Shown: positions 45,742 to 54,353 of the stretch, piece after piece
How positions within the stretch are numbered: position 1 is the stretch's first letter
How the letters are laid out: every line of letters begins with the position of its first letter
Made by a program: the position numbers and the translations under genes
Source: M3007 sp964550795
GTDB lineage: Bacteria > Bacteroidota > Bacteroidia > Chitinophagales > Saprospiraceae
Reading direction: 5' to 3'
Length of the DNA stretch: 64,000 bases
Assembly: GCA_964550795.1 (NCBI GenBank)
Contig: CAZKBH010000022.1
Location: 11,016 to 75,015 of the forward strand
Notes under the pieces: generated by a model
Told to the model about the DNA's origin: nothing
What the model saw: only the letters and a program-made list of their open reading frames with translations
The model's database searches: none

Positions 45742-46308
45742 TTAATGCCATTTATCCAGCGCGCGGTGTTCATAGTGCTCCATGGCCGTAAGCAGCCCCG
45801 GAACAGTATCAGAGGAGATGCATAGTCGGCGGTTTTGCGCTTTCAGGAAGCCATTTTCGACCATGTTGTCGAGCATGTGCAGGAGCGGATCGTAGTAGCC
45901 GCGCAGGCTTAGCAGGCCGATGGGCCTTTCGTATTGCCGAAGTTGGGCGAGGGTGAGGGCTTCAAAAAGTTCGTCCATGGAGCCATAACCACCGGGTAAC
46001 GTAATGACCCCATCGGTGTTTTGAATGAGCAGGTCGCGGCGTTGGGACATGGTATCTACTACAATCATGTCTTTTACCCCCGGATGCCCTAGTTCGAGGC
46101 CATTGAGTTGATGGGTGATGATGCCGGTGATCGCGCCGCCTTCTGCCAACACAGCATCGGCGAGAATGCCCATCAGTCCGACACTGCCTCCGCCGAAGAC
46201 GACCCGAATTCCGCGCTGTGCAAGGGTTTTTCCAAGTTCGGTAGCGGCCTCGGCAAACCAGGGATGTGTGCCTTTGTTGGCGCCACAATAAACTGCGATT
46301 GATTTCAT
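45742..46308 (-). CDS. LOG-family nucleoside 5'-monophosphate phosphoribohydrolase
   Basis: 188 aa. It has a Rossmann-like fold and the LOG signature: VVFGGGSVGLMG near 36-47 and PGGYGSMDELFE near 104-115, with Arg and Glu for catalysis. Family enzymes split nucleotide monophosphates such as cytokinin ribotides to base and ribose phosphate; in bacteria this is likely nucleotide salvage or clean-up. It is convergent with the M28 gene (17-bp gap) and divergent from the lipoprotein gene. Confidence 0.9.
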   Translation of the reverse strand: MKSIAVYCGANKGTHPWFAEAATELGKTLAQRGIRVVFGGGSVGLMGILADAVLAEGGAITGIITHQLNGLELGHPGVKDMIVVDTMSQRRDLLIQNTDGVITLPGGYGSMDELFEALTLAQLRQYERPIGLLSLRGYYDPLLHMLDNMVENGFLKAQNRRLCISSDTVPGLLTAMEHYEHRALDKWH

Positions 46309-46322
46309 ACGAGAGAATGCGT

Positions 46323-46330
46323 TAATTTTG
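46323..46330 (+). promoter_or_regulatory. -7 box of the 434-aa lipoprotein gene
   Basis: TAATTTTG is a full match to TAnnTTTG. A TTG lies about 21 bp upstream. It sits 43 bp before the chosen start codon and excludes starts further upstream. Confidence 0.55.
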
Positions 46331-46372
46331 TGGGCGCAAACCTCGTACTTTTTTACTCAAACCGATACAACC

Positions 46373-47677
46373 ATGCTAATTATCCGTTCAGCACTTTTTG
46401 TGCTCCTTATTTTAGCCGCCTTTTCTTGCAATAAAGTACAGGATACTCCCGATCCCGATCCTGACCCTGTTTTTGAAGTAACCGTCCAAAACGATTATTT
46501 TCAAATTCAAGCCCGATACGCCTTATTCCTCTCCAATTCGGATGGCGAAACCGTGGCATTTCGATGGCTTCCCGGGGAAGACACCGCGCGGATTCAGGTG
46601 CCCGGTAGTCTGCCAACCGACCGTTATGATTGCACCATCATGCGATTGAGTACCCTGGAGGCACCAGGTACTGGTATTAAAGACACCACGCTCACCCTCA
46701 CGACCTACACCAACTTAGCCAGCGGGCAAAAGATCAATCTCCGCGACTTGTATTTCCACCAAACCACCACCTTGAAATTCACGCTGGCTGGATTTAACAC
46801 CCTGGATTCGATTGTGGTTTCTGATGCCCTCACGCTCTCGCGGCCGCAGGCAAACAACAATTATTACGGAGAATATTTGGTGAACAACACCGGGCAGTGC
46901 TGGATTCGGGTGCTGGTCAACGGCGAGTCTTTTTGGCGTTATCTGACCTTTAAAAATGTAGGCATAACCCTCAATGCCAGCACGATAAACGTAGCGCAAA
47001 TGCTTACCATATTCGCCCCAACACTCCCCATGAATCTCCCGTTTTTGACTACCTGGGACTATAAACTGGATGGCGTGGTAGATAGCTCAAAACTGAAATT
47101 CTTCCCACTCAGTGCGCCCGTTATGGCGCCAGGTGGGGAAGTGCCTGTCTTCAACGAGGTCAGGGTATTTGAACCCGTGAACAATGACCTGTTTGACCCA
47201 AATCGCCCATACATCAATCTGTTCCGCTTGCAAACCAGTGGGCCAGCAGGCGATGTGGACGGCTACCATTATTTTAGCGATAATTTCTACACAGGCGTAC
47301 CCGCAACGCTGCCGCAACCGAATTTCGATTTAGAGCCTACTATTTTGGCCAACAACCGCTCGGTAGCCGTGACGTGTATCGGAGATTTTGACTTGTTGGC
47401 CTTCTCTCGAGCACGCTCCATTACCCCTAAAATAAACTGGGAAGTGACGATTAGGCCACAAAATGGAATCGTTTTGTACCAACTTCCCCTCGTTCCGAAG
47501 GAATTAGGCGACCTGTACCCTGCGCTTAAAAACTACGATTTTAATACTTCCGTCCGCGCCCGTGCCGAGCGCTACGAGCGACTCGACTATGAAAAAATTG
47601 TGCAGCAACGCCTGCTCAATACCGACCCGCTTTGGCAAGCACGGGGCGGGTATTTAGGGCGAGAGGAGAATTATTAA
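46373..47677 (+). CDS. Lipoprotein of unknown function
   Basis: 434 aa. Lipoprotein signal with lipobox LAAFSC (Cys ~19), then an Asp-Pro-rich linker (DPDPDPDP). The rest is beta-strand rich with no motif I recognise; the C-terminal ~60 residues are charged. The start at 46373 follows the promoter box at 46323-46330. It may be an outer-membrane lipoprotein facing either side. No co-transcribed partner: the next gene is convergent. Confidence 0.72.
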   Translation: MLIIRSALFVLLILAAFSCNKVQDTPDPDPDPVFEVTVQNDYFQIQARYALFLSNSDGETVAFRWLPGEDTARIQVPGSLPTDRYDCTIMRLSTLEAPGTGIKDTTLTLTTYTNLASGQKINLRDLYFHQTTTLKFTLAGFNTLDSIVVSDALTLSRPQANNNYYGEYLVNNTGQCWIRVLVNGESFWRYLTFKNVGITLNASTINVAQMLTIFAPTLPMNLPFLTTWDYKLDGVVDSSKLKFFPLSAPVMAPGGEVPVFNEVRVFEPVNNDLFDPNRPYINLFRLQTSGPAGDVDGYHYFSDNFYTGVPATLPQPNFDLEPTILANNRSVAVTCIGDFDLLAFSRARSITPKINWEVTIRPQNGIVLYQLPLVPKELGDLYPALKNYDFNTSVRARAERYERLDYEKIVQQRLLNTDPLWQARGGYLGREENY

Positions 47678-47692
47678 AATACAACTTGCACG

Positions 47693-48526
47693 CTATTTCT
47701 GAATAAAAATGCTATCCAGAGCAGGGCCGTCAAAATGCCCTGTGGGCTTGCCGGTCACGTGGTTGTACACCGCTGCCACAAACACGGTTTGGGCTGCAGA
47801 AGTAATCGTTCCGACTAATAGGATGAGCAGAACCCCCACGGTTATGCCGAGGATGAGGTGGACGTACGTTGCGAGGACGAATCCAATGGCGATGCAAGCA
47901 AGGATGCCCAGGAAATTGAACAAGCCGAAACTTACGTTGGCGCTTAACGACTCGCCCCATTTTTGTTTGATCAATCGGCCGGATTCCTTGACCGTATCTA
48001 TTACCCCGCGGTCTTCGTAAACCAAGATTGGCACGACGAAAAAGGTCAGGATGGACCAGGCGACCCCGATGATGGAGGACACAACCTGGCCAATTTTTCC
48101 GGTTTCCTGCAAGGCCTTGAGCAAGGTGCCTACTGTGGCCGACAGGGCTGCCCAGGCGATTATCCGACCAATCCGCGACCAAGCGAAGGCGATGCCATCG
48201 CTAACAGAGGTCTCTTCATTGTTCAGGATTTTGATGGCGCAGTGGATCAGGGCGGTGTTGAAAAAAACGACCACGGTGAAACTGACCAAATAGTAGAAAA
48301 AAACGAGCGCATAGCCCAGGAGGCTGCCGTACTGCTCGTCATCCATCAGTATTTCAATTTCGTCGCCGACCAGGAAAAAGGTGCCGCCGAAAAACGTGGC
48401 CAACACGGCAATCAGTGCGATGCCGGAGAACACGGGCAAAATGAGGAGCGAGCGGTTCTCGTTGATGGTTTGGTAACTGAGTTTGGCCAATTGCCAGCCA
48501 TTGCTCAAACGTTCGAAGAAAGTCAT
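47693..48526 (-). CDS. DUF6159-type integral membrane protein
   Basis: 277 aa, about six membrane helices. The N-terminus FERLSNGWQLAKLSYQTI then NRSLLILPVFSGIALI is typical of the DUF6159 family. Helices with G-rich faces follow (SSIIGVAWSILTFFVVPILVYE, LNFLGILACIAIGFVLATYV). Function unknown. It is 15 bp from the convergent lipoprotein gene. Confidence 0.78.
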   Translation of the reverse strand: MTFFERLSNGWQLAKLSYQTINENRSLLILPVFSGIALIAVLATFFGGTFFLVGDEIEILMDDEQYGSLLGYALVFFYYLVSFTVVVFFNTALIHCAIKILNNEETSVSDGIAFAWSRIGRIIAWAALSATVGTLLKALQETGKIGQVVSSIIGVAWSILTFFVVPILVYEDRGVIDTVKESGRLIKQKWGESLSANVSFGLFNFLGILACIAIGFVLATYVHLILGITVGVLLILLVGTITSAAQTVFVAAVYNHVTGKPTGHFDGPALDSIFIQK

Positions 48527-48684
48527 ATTTAGAGATTAAGGAGTGAAAAGTGCGTAGCTAAGGGGCAAATGTAATATAGGAAGATGAAAAACAGTGAAGT
48601 TCTTAAATTTAGTTCGGCAGTCTTTTGGACTTAATTTATAGCTGTTGGGGTGAAGAGGATTCAATTTTGTCAGACAACTTTTAA

Positions 48685-48743
48685 TATTTTTGGATTGGAT
48701 TCCAAAAATATTATGTATTTTTGGGAAAGCATTCCAATAAAAT
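48685..48743 (+). promoter_or_regulatory. Tandem palindromes with -7 boxes ahead of the third AAA ATPase gene
   Basis: TATTTTTG, a full -7 match, occurs at 48685-48692 and again at 48716-48723, 31 bp apart. Each starts a palindrome-like unit: TTTTTGGA-TTGGAT-TCCAAAAA (perfect 8-bp arms) and TTTTTGGG-AAAGCA-TTCCAATAAA (partial). The second ends at the start codon. The arrangement is like that before the DUF4143 gene at 19141. Confidence 0.6.
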
Positions 48744-49883
48744 ATGATAACACGATTTTTAGAAGAAAAAATCAGGGCGAAATTAGGCACACAAAAAGCC
48801 ATCCTGCTTTTTGGTGCGCGGCAATTGGGAAAGACAACTTTGCTGAAAAAACTCTTTGGCTCAGATCCAAGCACACTCTGGCTCAATGGCGACGAACCGG
48901 ATGTACAAGCCATCTTTGACCAAGTGAATACTTCGCGCCTGAAAACTCTCTTCGCTGGCCGAAAGTACGTGGTGATTGATGAAGCGCAGCGCATCGCAGA
49001 CATTGGGCTAAAACTGAAATTAATAACAGATCAGATACCGGAAGTTCAGGTAATCGCTACGGGTTCATCGGCTTTTGAATTGGCCAATAAAACGAACGAG
49101 CCACTCACCGGGCGCAAGTGGGAGTATCGGATATTCCCGCTTTCTTTTGGTGAAATGGTACAGCATCACGGGCTGTTGGAAGAAAAAAGAAACTTACACG
49201 CTCGTCTGATTTACGGGTATTATCCTGAAATAGTGGTCCATCCTGGAGAAGAACGGGAGAGACTTAAGGTGTTGACAGACAGCTTCTTGTACAAAGATAT
49301 TTTGTTGTGGGAAAACATTATGAAGCCCGAAAAGCTTGTCCGTTTAATGCAAGCCTTGGCATTCCAGGTTGGGAATCAAGTTTCTTACAACGAACTGAGT
49401 AATATGGTTGGCTTGGATACCAAGACGGTGGAGCGGTACATCAATCTCTTGGAGCAGATTTTTATCGTGTTCCGATTAGGTACTTTCAGCCGAAATCTCC
49501 GCAATGAATTGAAAAGCAGCCGCAAAATTTATTTTTACGACAATGGCATTCGCAATGCCCTCATAGCAGCGTTTCAGCCTGTTGGATTGCGGCAAGACAT
49601 TGGGGCATTATGGGAAAATTGGCTGGTTAGCGAACGAATAAAATACTTGCATTATAATGGAGTTTGGGCCAATAGTTTTTTCTGGCGTACGGCCCAACAA
49701 CAAGAGATTGATTATGTAGAGGAAAAGGACGGGGAACTTGCTGCTTATGAGTTCAATTGGAACACTTCCCAAAACTTTTCATTGCCCAAAACTTTTATTG
49801 AAAAGTACCAACCCTCCGTCCAGGAGGTTATAACGCCAAACAGTTTTGAGGCTTTTCTTGGAATGGGCAATGCGGCAATCTGA
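48744..49883 (+). CDS. AAA_14/DUF4143 ATPase
   Basis: 379 aa. Walker A is at 24-31 (GARQLGKT) and Walker B near 77 (YVVIDEAQRI). EYRIFPLSFGEMVQHHG and IYGYYPEIVVHPG are AAA_14 hallmarks, and DUF4143 has the nuclease-like QQEIDYVEEKDGELAAYEF. Shorter than its relative at 19141. It is an accessory ATPase of unproven function. The start codon immediately follows the operator-like unit. Confidence 0.88.
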   Translation: MITRFLEEKIRAKLGTQKAILLFGARQLGKTTLLKKLFGSDPSTLWLNGDEPDVQAIFDQVNTSRLKTLFAGRKYVVIDEAQRIADIGLKLKLITDQIPEVQVIATGSSAFELANKTNEPLTGRKWEYRIFPLSFGEMVQHHGLLEEKRNLHARLIYGYYPEIVVHPGEERERLKVLTDSFLYKDILLWENIMKPEKLVRLMQALAFQVGNQVSYNELSNMVGLDTKTVERYINLLEQIFIVFRLGTFSRNLRNELKSSRKIYFYDNGIRNALIAAFQPVGLRQDIGALWENWLVSERIKYLHYNGVWANSFFWRTAQQQEIDYVEEKDGELAAYEFNWNTSQNFSLPKTFIEKYQPSVQEVITPNSFEAFLGMGNAAI

Positions 49884-49935
49884 TCCCCATAAGCAGGCAC
49901 CCTTAATTTGATTTAACCCTCACGTTCCAGGCTTA

Positions 49936-50883
49936 TCAAACCTCGTACTGCTCCCTCAAATGCAGCAACATATCCTTCGTCATCGCATCCAGATCAAATT
50001 CGGGTTTCCAGCCCCAATCCTTGCGTGCGGCAGCATCATCAATCGAAGCAGGCCAGGAATCGGCAATGGCCTGTCGGAAATCAGGTTTGTAGCTGACTCG
50101 GAAATCCGGCACTTCTTTTTGAATACTCGCGGTTATTTCTCCGGGATTGAAGGTCATGCCCGCCAAATTGTAGCTGGTTCGCACCGAAAGCGCATCGGAA
50201 GGCGCTTCCATCAATTGAAGGGTAGCGCGGATGGCATCGGGCATGTACAGCATGGGCAGGGGTGTGTCGGCGCGGAGGAAACACTCGTAAGGTTTGCCCT
50301 GCACCGCGTAGTGGTAAATGTCCACCGCATAATCCGTGGTGCCGCCGCCGGGCATGCTTTGGTAGCCGATAATGCCAGGATAACGCAGTGAACGCACGTC
50401 CAGCCCATAACGACGGAAGTAATAATTGGCCCAGTTTTCACCCGCCACCTTACTGATACCATACACTGTTTCTGGAATCAAAACGGTGTATTGCGGGGTC
50501 ATAGCAGGGGCAGCTTCCCGGCCAAATACTGCAATAGAAGAAGGGAAATAAACCTTGGATAATTGCTGTTCCCGGCTGACTTCCAGTACATTGAACAAAC
50601 TGCGCATGTTCACATCCCAAGCCCACATAGGGTTCTTTTCGCCTGTAGCGGAGAGGATGGCGGCCAGGTGATAAATCTGCGTAGCGTGGTGTTTTTTGAC
50701 CAAAGCGGCTAGGGCTTCGCCGTCGAGCGCGTCGAGGATTTCGGAGGGGCCGTTTTGATTTTCAAGCGGACGGAGGTCGGTAGCAATTACGTGGTTAGCG
50801 CCGTATGCTTCGCGGAGGGCTTCGGTGAGTACGGCACCAATTTGGCCGCCAGCACCGATGACTAGGATTTTGTCTTGGTTCAT
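49936..50883 (-). CDS. SDR-type NAD-dependent L-threonine 3-dehydrogenase
   Basis: 315 aa. The Rossmann NAD site is GAGGQIGAVL near 10. Catalytic Ser and Tyr/Lys appear in YFPSSIAVFG and YGISKVAGE. PGGGTTDYAVDIYHYAV is characteristic of the short-chain threonine dehydrogenases. It oxidises threonine to 2-amino-3-ketobutyrate, which leads to glycine. Start at 50883 (MNQDKILVIGAGG): upstream at 50926-50919 lies TACTTTCG, one base off the -7 consensus. An epimerase role is less likely. Confidence 0.85.
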   Translation of the reverse strand: MNQDKILVIGAGGQIGAVLTEALREAYGANHVIATDLRPLENQNGPSEILDALDGEALAALVKKHHATQIYHLAAILSATGEKNPMWAWDVNMRSLFNVLEVSREQQLSKVYFPSSIAVFGREAAPAMTPQYTVLIPETVYGISKVAGENWANYYFRRYGLDVRSLRYPGIIGYQSMPGGGTTDYAVDIYHYAVQGKPYECFLRADTPLPMLYMPDAIRATLQLMEAPSDALSVRTSYNLAGMTFNPGEITASIQKEVPDFRVSYKPDFRQAIADSWPASIDDAAARKDWGWKPEFDLDAMTKDMLLHLREQYEV

Positions 50884-50997
50884 GATCTGAGTTAGCGCAA
50901 TACTTGCGGGGGGCGAAAGTATGGCAGCATCTGGAAAGCGCCAAGGGAAAAGGGCTTTCAACGATAAAGGTAGTGTGATCGCCTATAGATCTTTAAC

Positions 50998-51028
50998 TTT
51001 GTCCTAACAACCAAAATAGATATTTTTG
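50998..51028 (+). promoter_or_regulatory. Consensus Bacteroidota promoter
   Basis: TTTG (50998-51001), exactly 19 bp, then TATTTTTG (51021-51028). This is the canonical -33/-7 layout. It serves the protease/barrel fusion gene starting at 51117, with a leader of about 80 nt. Confidence 0.8.
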
Positions 51029-51116
51029 GCGTCTGCTTTTGTTTAAGCACCGTATGTATTTTGGCGTATGCAGCATTAAGGCCTTAAATATCCACATTCC
51101 AAACACTTGCATTCCC

Positions 51117-54100
51117 ATGAGATTCTCCATTGTCATCGCAATTTTTTTTGTTGCCCTTTTTGCCAGCCCTTTGCAAGCGCAGTATTTCGGGCGCAACAAA
51201 CCCCGCTACAATCAACAACCTTTCAAAGTGACTGAAACAGAACACTTTGTAATTTACGACTACCTCGATAATCCGGAAAAATTGCAGGAACTCGCCGCTG
51301 CTGCCGAGCTGTGGTATTCCATGCACTCGAAGGTGTTGCAGGATACTTTTACCACTAAAAATCCGCTCATCATCTACAACGACCACGCGGGATTTCAGCA
51401 AACCAATACCATTCGGGGTGATATTAGTGTGGGGACAGGTGGGGTAACCGAGGGACTGCGCAATCGCGTGATTTTTCCCGTGGCCCCGACCAATCAGCAA
51501 ACCCACCACGTGCTGGGACACGAACTGGTGCACGCTTTTCAGTACAATATGATCCTGAACGGCGATTCCACCAACATGCGGAGTCTTGGAAATATCCCCC
51601 TCTGGATGGTGGAGGGCCTCGCCGAATACCTCAGTGTTGGGCGCATTGACGCACACACCGCGCTTTGGATGCGCGATGCCGTGCTGAACGACCAGGTGCC
51701 ACGCATCAAAGACATGGACAGTGGCAAATATTTCCCCTATCGCTGGGGACAGGCGTTTTGGGGCTTTGTAACGGGGTATTACAGCGATGAAGCCATTCGC
51801 CCCCTGTTCGAAAACACAGCCAAATACGGGTTGAAATCCGCCATTCCCATTACCCTGGGCGTAACGATGGACTCTTTGTCCAACCATTGGCAGAGTACCT
51901 TGAAAAATCACTACGGGCGATGGGCCATTAAAGGAAAAAAGGAGGATTTACCTGGCAAAGCCCTGCTCAGCGACGATAATTCTGGGCAAATGAACATTTC
52001 TCCCGTACTCAGTCCCAATGGCAAGTACCTCGTTTTTCTTTCCGAAAAAAATGTGTTCACCACTGAACTATTCCTCGCGGATGCCAAGACGGGCAAAATC
52101 ATGCGCAGAGTGTCCAGCTCGGCTACGGATGGCGACGTGGACCATTTAAACTTTCTGGACAGCGCTGGCACCTGGAGTCCCGATTCCAAACGTTTCGCCT
52201 TCGATGTGTATGAAAAAGGCCGTAGTGTGCTGGTTATCAAGGACATATTTAAAGGCCGGAAAACCCAAAAAATCAAAATACCTGGCGTTCCCGCTTTTAG
52301 CAATCCTGCCTGGAGTCCTGACGGGAAAAGCATCGTCGTAAGTGGCCTGGTGAACGGCCAAACGGATTTGTACCAATACACTTTAAAAAGTAAAAAGGTA
52401 AAACGCCTCACCAACGACCGTTATTCAGAAATTTTGCCTACCTGGAATGCAGACGGTACCATACTTGCCTTTTCCACCGATGCCTTGAGCATGGATCGTG
52501 GCCGCACCAACGGGGCCTGGGTGATGAATCTTGCGGTAATGGACATGGTTTCCGGCAGCGTAGAAAATCTGGATGTTTTCCCGGGCGCAGACAACATGAA
52601 CCCACAGTTTGACAAAGGCGGGAATCTGTTTTTTCTCAGCAACCGCGATGGTCGGCGCAATCTCTACCGCTACGATTTGAGCACCAAAAAGGTGTTCCAG
52701 CTGACGGATATGATGACTGGCATCACGGGTATTACCCCTTACTCCCCTGCGATCAGTGTGGCCGACGACCGCGACCGCATCCTGTACACCCACTACAACA
52801 AGGGCCAATACACCATTCATCAGGCTAAAGATTCGGATTTTGAAGCCGTAGAAATTGATCCGAACGCGGTGGATCAGGTGCCAGCTTCTCTGCCGCCATT
52901 TAGTCCCAAACAACGCGATATGGTGAACACCAGTCTGCGCCTGATGGACACTGCACCAGACAACACCACGCTGACGAAGAAGAAATTTCGTCCGAAATTC
53001 CAACTGGATTACCTCGGCGGCAGCACGGGCGTGGGCGTGAACACCGGCAACAGCAGTTTTGGCACCCAAACAGGTCTGGCAGGCGGCATTGATGCGCTTT
53101 TTAGCGATATTTTGGGGAACAATCAACTTTATGCAGGAGCGGTTTTGAACGGAGAAATCCAGGATGCTGGTGGTCAAATCTCGTATATCAACCAAAAAAA
53201 TCGCCTTGGCTGGGGTTTTAATGCCTCGCACATCGCGTTCCAGACGGGTGGATATCAGCGCATTGATTACGTGCCCGTGGAAGTTGCGCCGGGGCAGGTG
53301 CAGACGTTGTTAAAAAGTGTTTTCGGTTTGGAGCGGGTGTTCCAACAACGCGTGGGTGGGTTGGTTTTTTATCCTTTCTCGGTGACCAAACGGGTGGAGG
53401 CCGGAGCTGCCATGGAATTTTACAGCAGCCGCGTGACCGAATATGCGGACTACTACGACCAAAACGGATTCTACTACGGTTCGGACCGCGAACGATTGCC
53501 CAAAAGTGCGACCCTGAATCTGAACAACTTGAATGCCGCATTTGTAGGGGATAAATCCTATTTCGGACTGACGGCACCGCTTCAAGGCTGGCGTTACCGA
53601 TTTGGGGTGGAACAATACTTTGGCGATTTTCAGTTCACCACTTTTCTGGCGGACGCGCGTAAGTACTTCTATCTCAAACCTTTCACATTTGCCGTGCGCG
53701 GTATGGCGTATGCTCGTACGGGAGGTACTTCCACGGCGTTCAGCCTTCAGTACCCCTTGTTTGCAGGCAACCCGTTTTTTGTTCGCGGCTATGATCGCAA
53801 TGTGTTCTCCACGACGGAAGATCCGAATTTTGTGTTCCGTACAGTGGGTAGCAAATTAATGGTAGGTAATTTTGAAGTGCGGTTGCCTTTTACCGGGCCA
53901 CGCCAGCTATCCGTGATTAAATCCAATTTCCTCGTTACAGACCTGAACCTGTTTTTTGATGCGGGGTTGGCATTTTTCACCCGGGACGAACTCCGGGAAG
54001 ACGCATTCATTCAACACCGCCCCATATTTTCTACTGGCGTCTCTGTTCGGGTAAATCTGTTCGGGTATCTGGTGTTGGAACCTTATTTCGCGCTGCCCAT

Positions 54101-54161
54101 TTCAGCTCCGGAAAGTCAAAGAACCTGGCGTTTTGGGTTGAATTTTATTCCGGGCTGGTAG
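51117..54161 (+). CDS. Gluzincin-like protease, TolB-like propeller and outer-membrane barrel in one protein
   Basis: 1,014 aa. Signal peptide ends at ~21 (LQAQYF). Residues ~30-280 are a metalloprotease-like domain with HELVH and, ~35 residues on, WMVEGLAEYLS, whose Glu fits a gluzincin third ligand. A TolB/WD40-like propeller follows (~300-640, SPNGKYLVFLSEKN, WSPDSKRFAFD, WSPDGKSIVVSG). The C-terminal ~360 residues look like a BamA/surface-antigen barrel (FFVRGYDRNVFS, NFEVRLPFTGP, LFFDAGLAFF). Likely spans the outer membrane with the enzyme on one side. Substrate unknown. The promoter at 50998 and the signal peptide set the start. Confidence 0.82.
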   Translation: MRFSIVIAIFFVALFASPLQAQYFGRNKPRYNQQPFKVTETEHFVIYDYLDNPEKLQELAAAAELWYSMHSKVLQDTFTTKNPLIIYNDHAGFQQTNTIRGDISVGTGGVTEGLRNRVIFPVAPTNQQTHHVLGHELVHAFQYNMILNGDSTNMRSLGNIPLWMVEGLAEYLSVGRIDAHTALWMRDAVLNDQVPRIKDMDSGKYFPYRWGQAFWGFVTGYYSDEAIRPLFENTAKYGLKSAIPITLGVTMDSLSNHWQSTLKNHYGRWAIKGKKEDLPGKALLSDDNSGQMNISPVLSPNGKYLVFLSEKNVFTTELFLADAKTGKIMRRVSSSATDGDVDHLNFLDSAGTWSPDSKRFAFDVYEKGRSVLVIKDIFKGRKTQKIKIPGVPAFSNPAWSPDGKSIVVSGLVNGQTDLYQYTLKSKKVKRLTNDRYSEILPTWNADGTILAFSTDALSMDRGRTNGAWVMNLAVMDMVSGSVENLDVFPGADNMNPQFDKGGNLFFLSNRDGRRNLYRYDLSTKKVFQLTDMMTGITGITPYSPAISVADDRDRILYTHYNKGQYTIHQAKDSDFEAVEIDPNAVDQVPASLPPFSPKQRDMVNTSLRLMDTAPDNTTLTKKKFRPKFQLDYLGGSTGVGVNTGNSSFGTQTGLAGGIDALFSDILGNNQLYAGAVLNGEIQDAGGQISYINQKNRLGWGFNASHIAFQTGGYQRIDYVPVEVAPGQVQTLLKSVFGLERVFQQRVGGLVFYPFSVTKRVEAGAAMEFYSSRVTEYADYYDQNGFYYGSDRERLPKSATLNLNNLNAAFVGDKSYFGLTAPLQGWRYRFGVEQYFGDFQFTTFLADARKYFYLKPFTFAVRGMAYARTGGTSTAFSLQYPLFAGNPFFVRGYDRNVFSTTEDPNFVFRTVGSKLMVGNFEVRLPFTGPRQLSVIKSNFLVTDLNLFFDAGLAFFTRDELREDAFIQHRPIFSTGVSVRVNLFGYLVLEPYFALPISAPESQRTWRFGLNFIPGW

Positions 54162-54172
54162 TTTCCATAAAT

Positions 54173-54278
54173 GGTGGTATGGCCTTCAGGCCGTCGGGAT
54201 AAAGGGCGTTTACGCCCATGATGTATGGTTCTGCGCCATAAATGGCGCGCTTCCCGACGGCCTGAAGGCCATACCACC
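54173..54278. repeat. Long palindromic repeat with 27-bp perfect arms
   Basis: Arms 54173-54199 and 54252-54278 (core ATGGCCTTCAGGCCGTCGGG) pair without mismatch. Inside are GGGCG/CGCCC and GCGCC/GGCGC hairpins, so the RNA would fold into a branched structure. It separates two convergent genes and could end both transcripts. Confidence 0.85.
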
Positions 54279-54353
54279 GCTTACGAAACACTCTACGCAC
54301 GGTATTCCGTTTTGAAGTGTTACAAAATTCGGATTGACTCATGCGCTCCAAAT

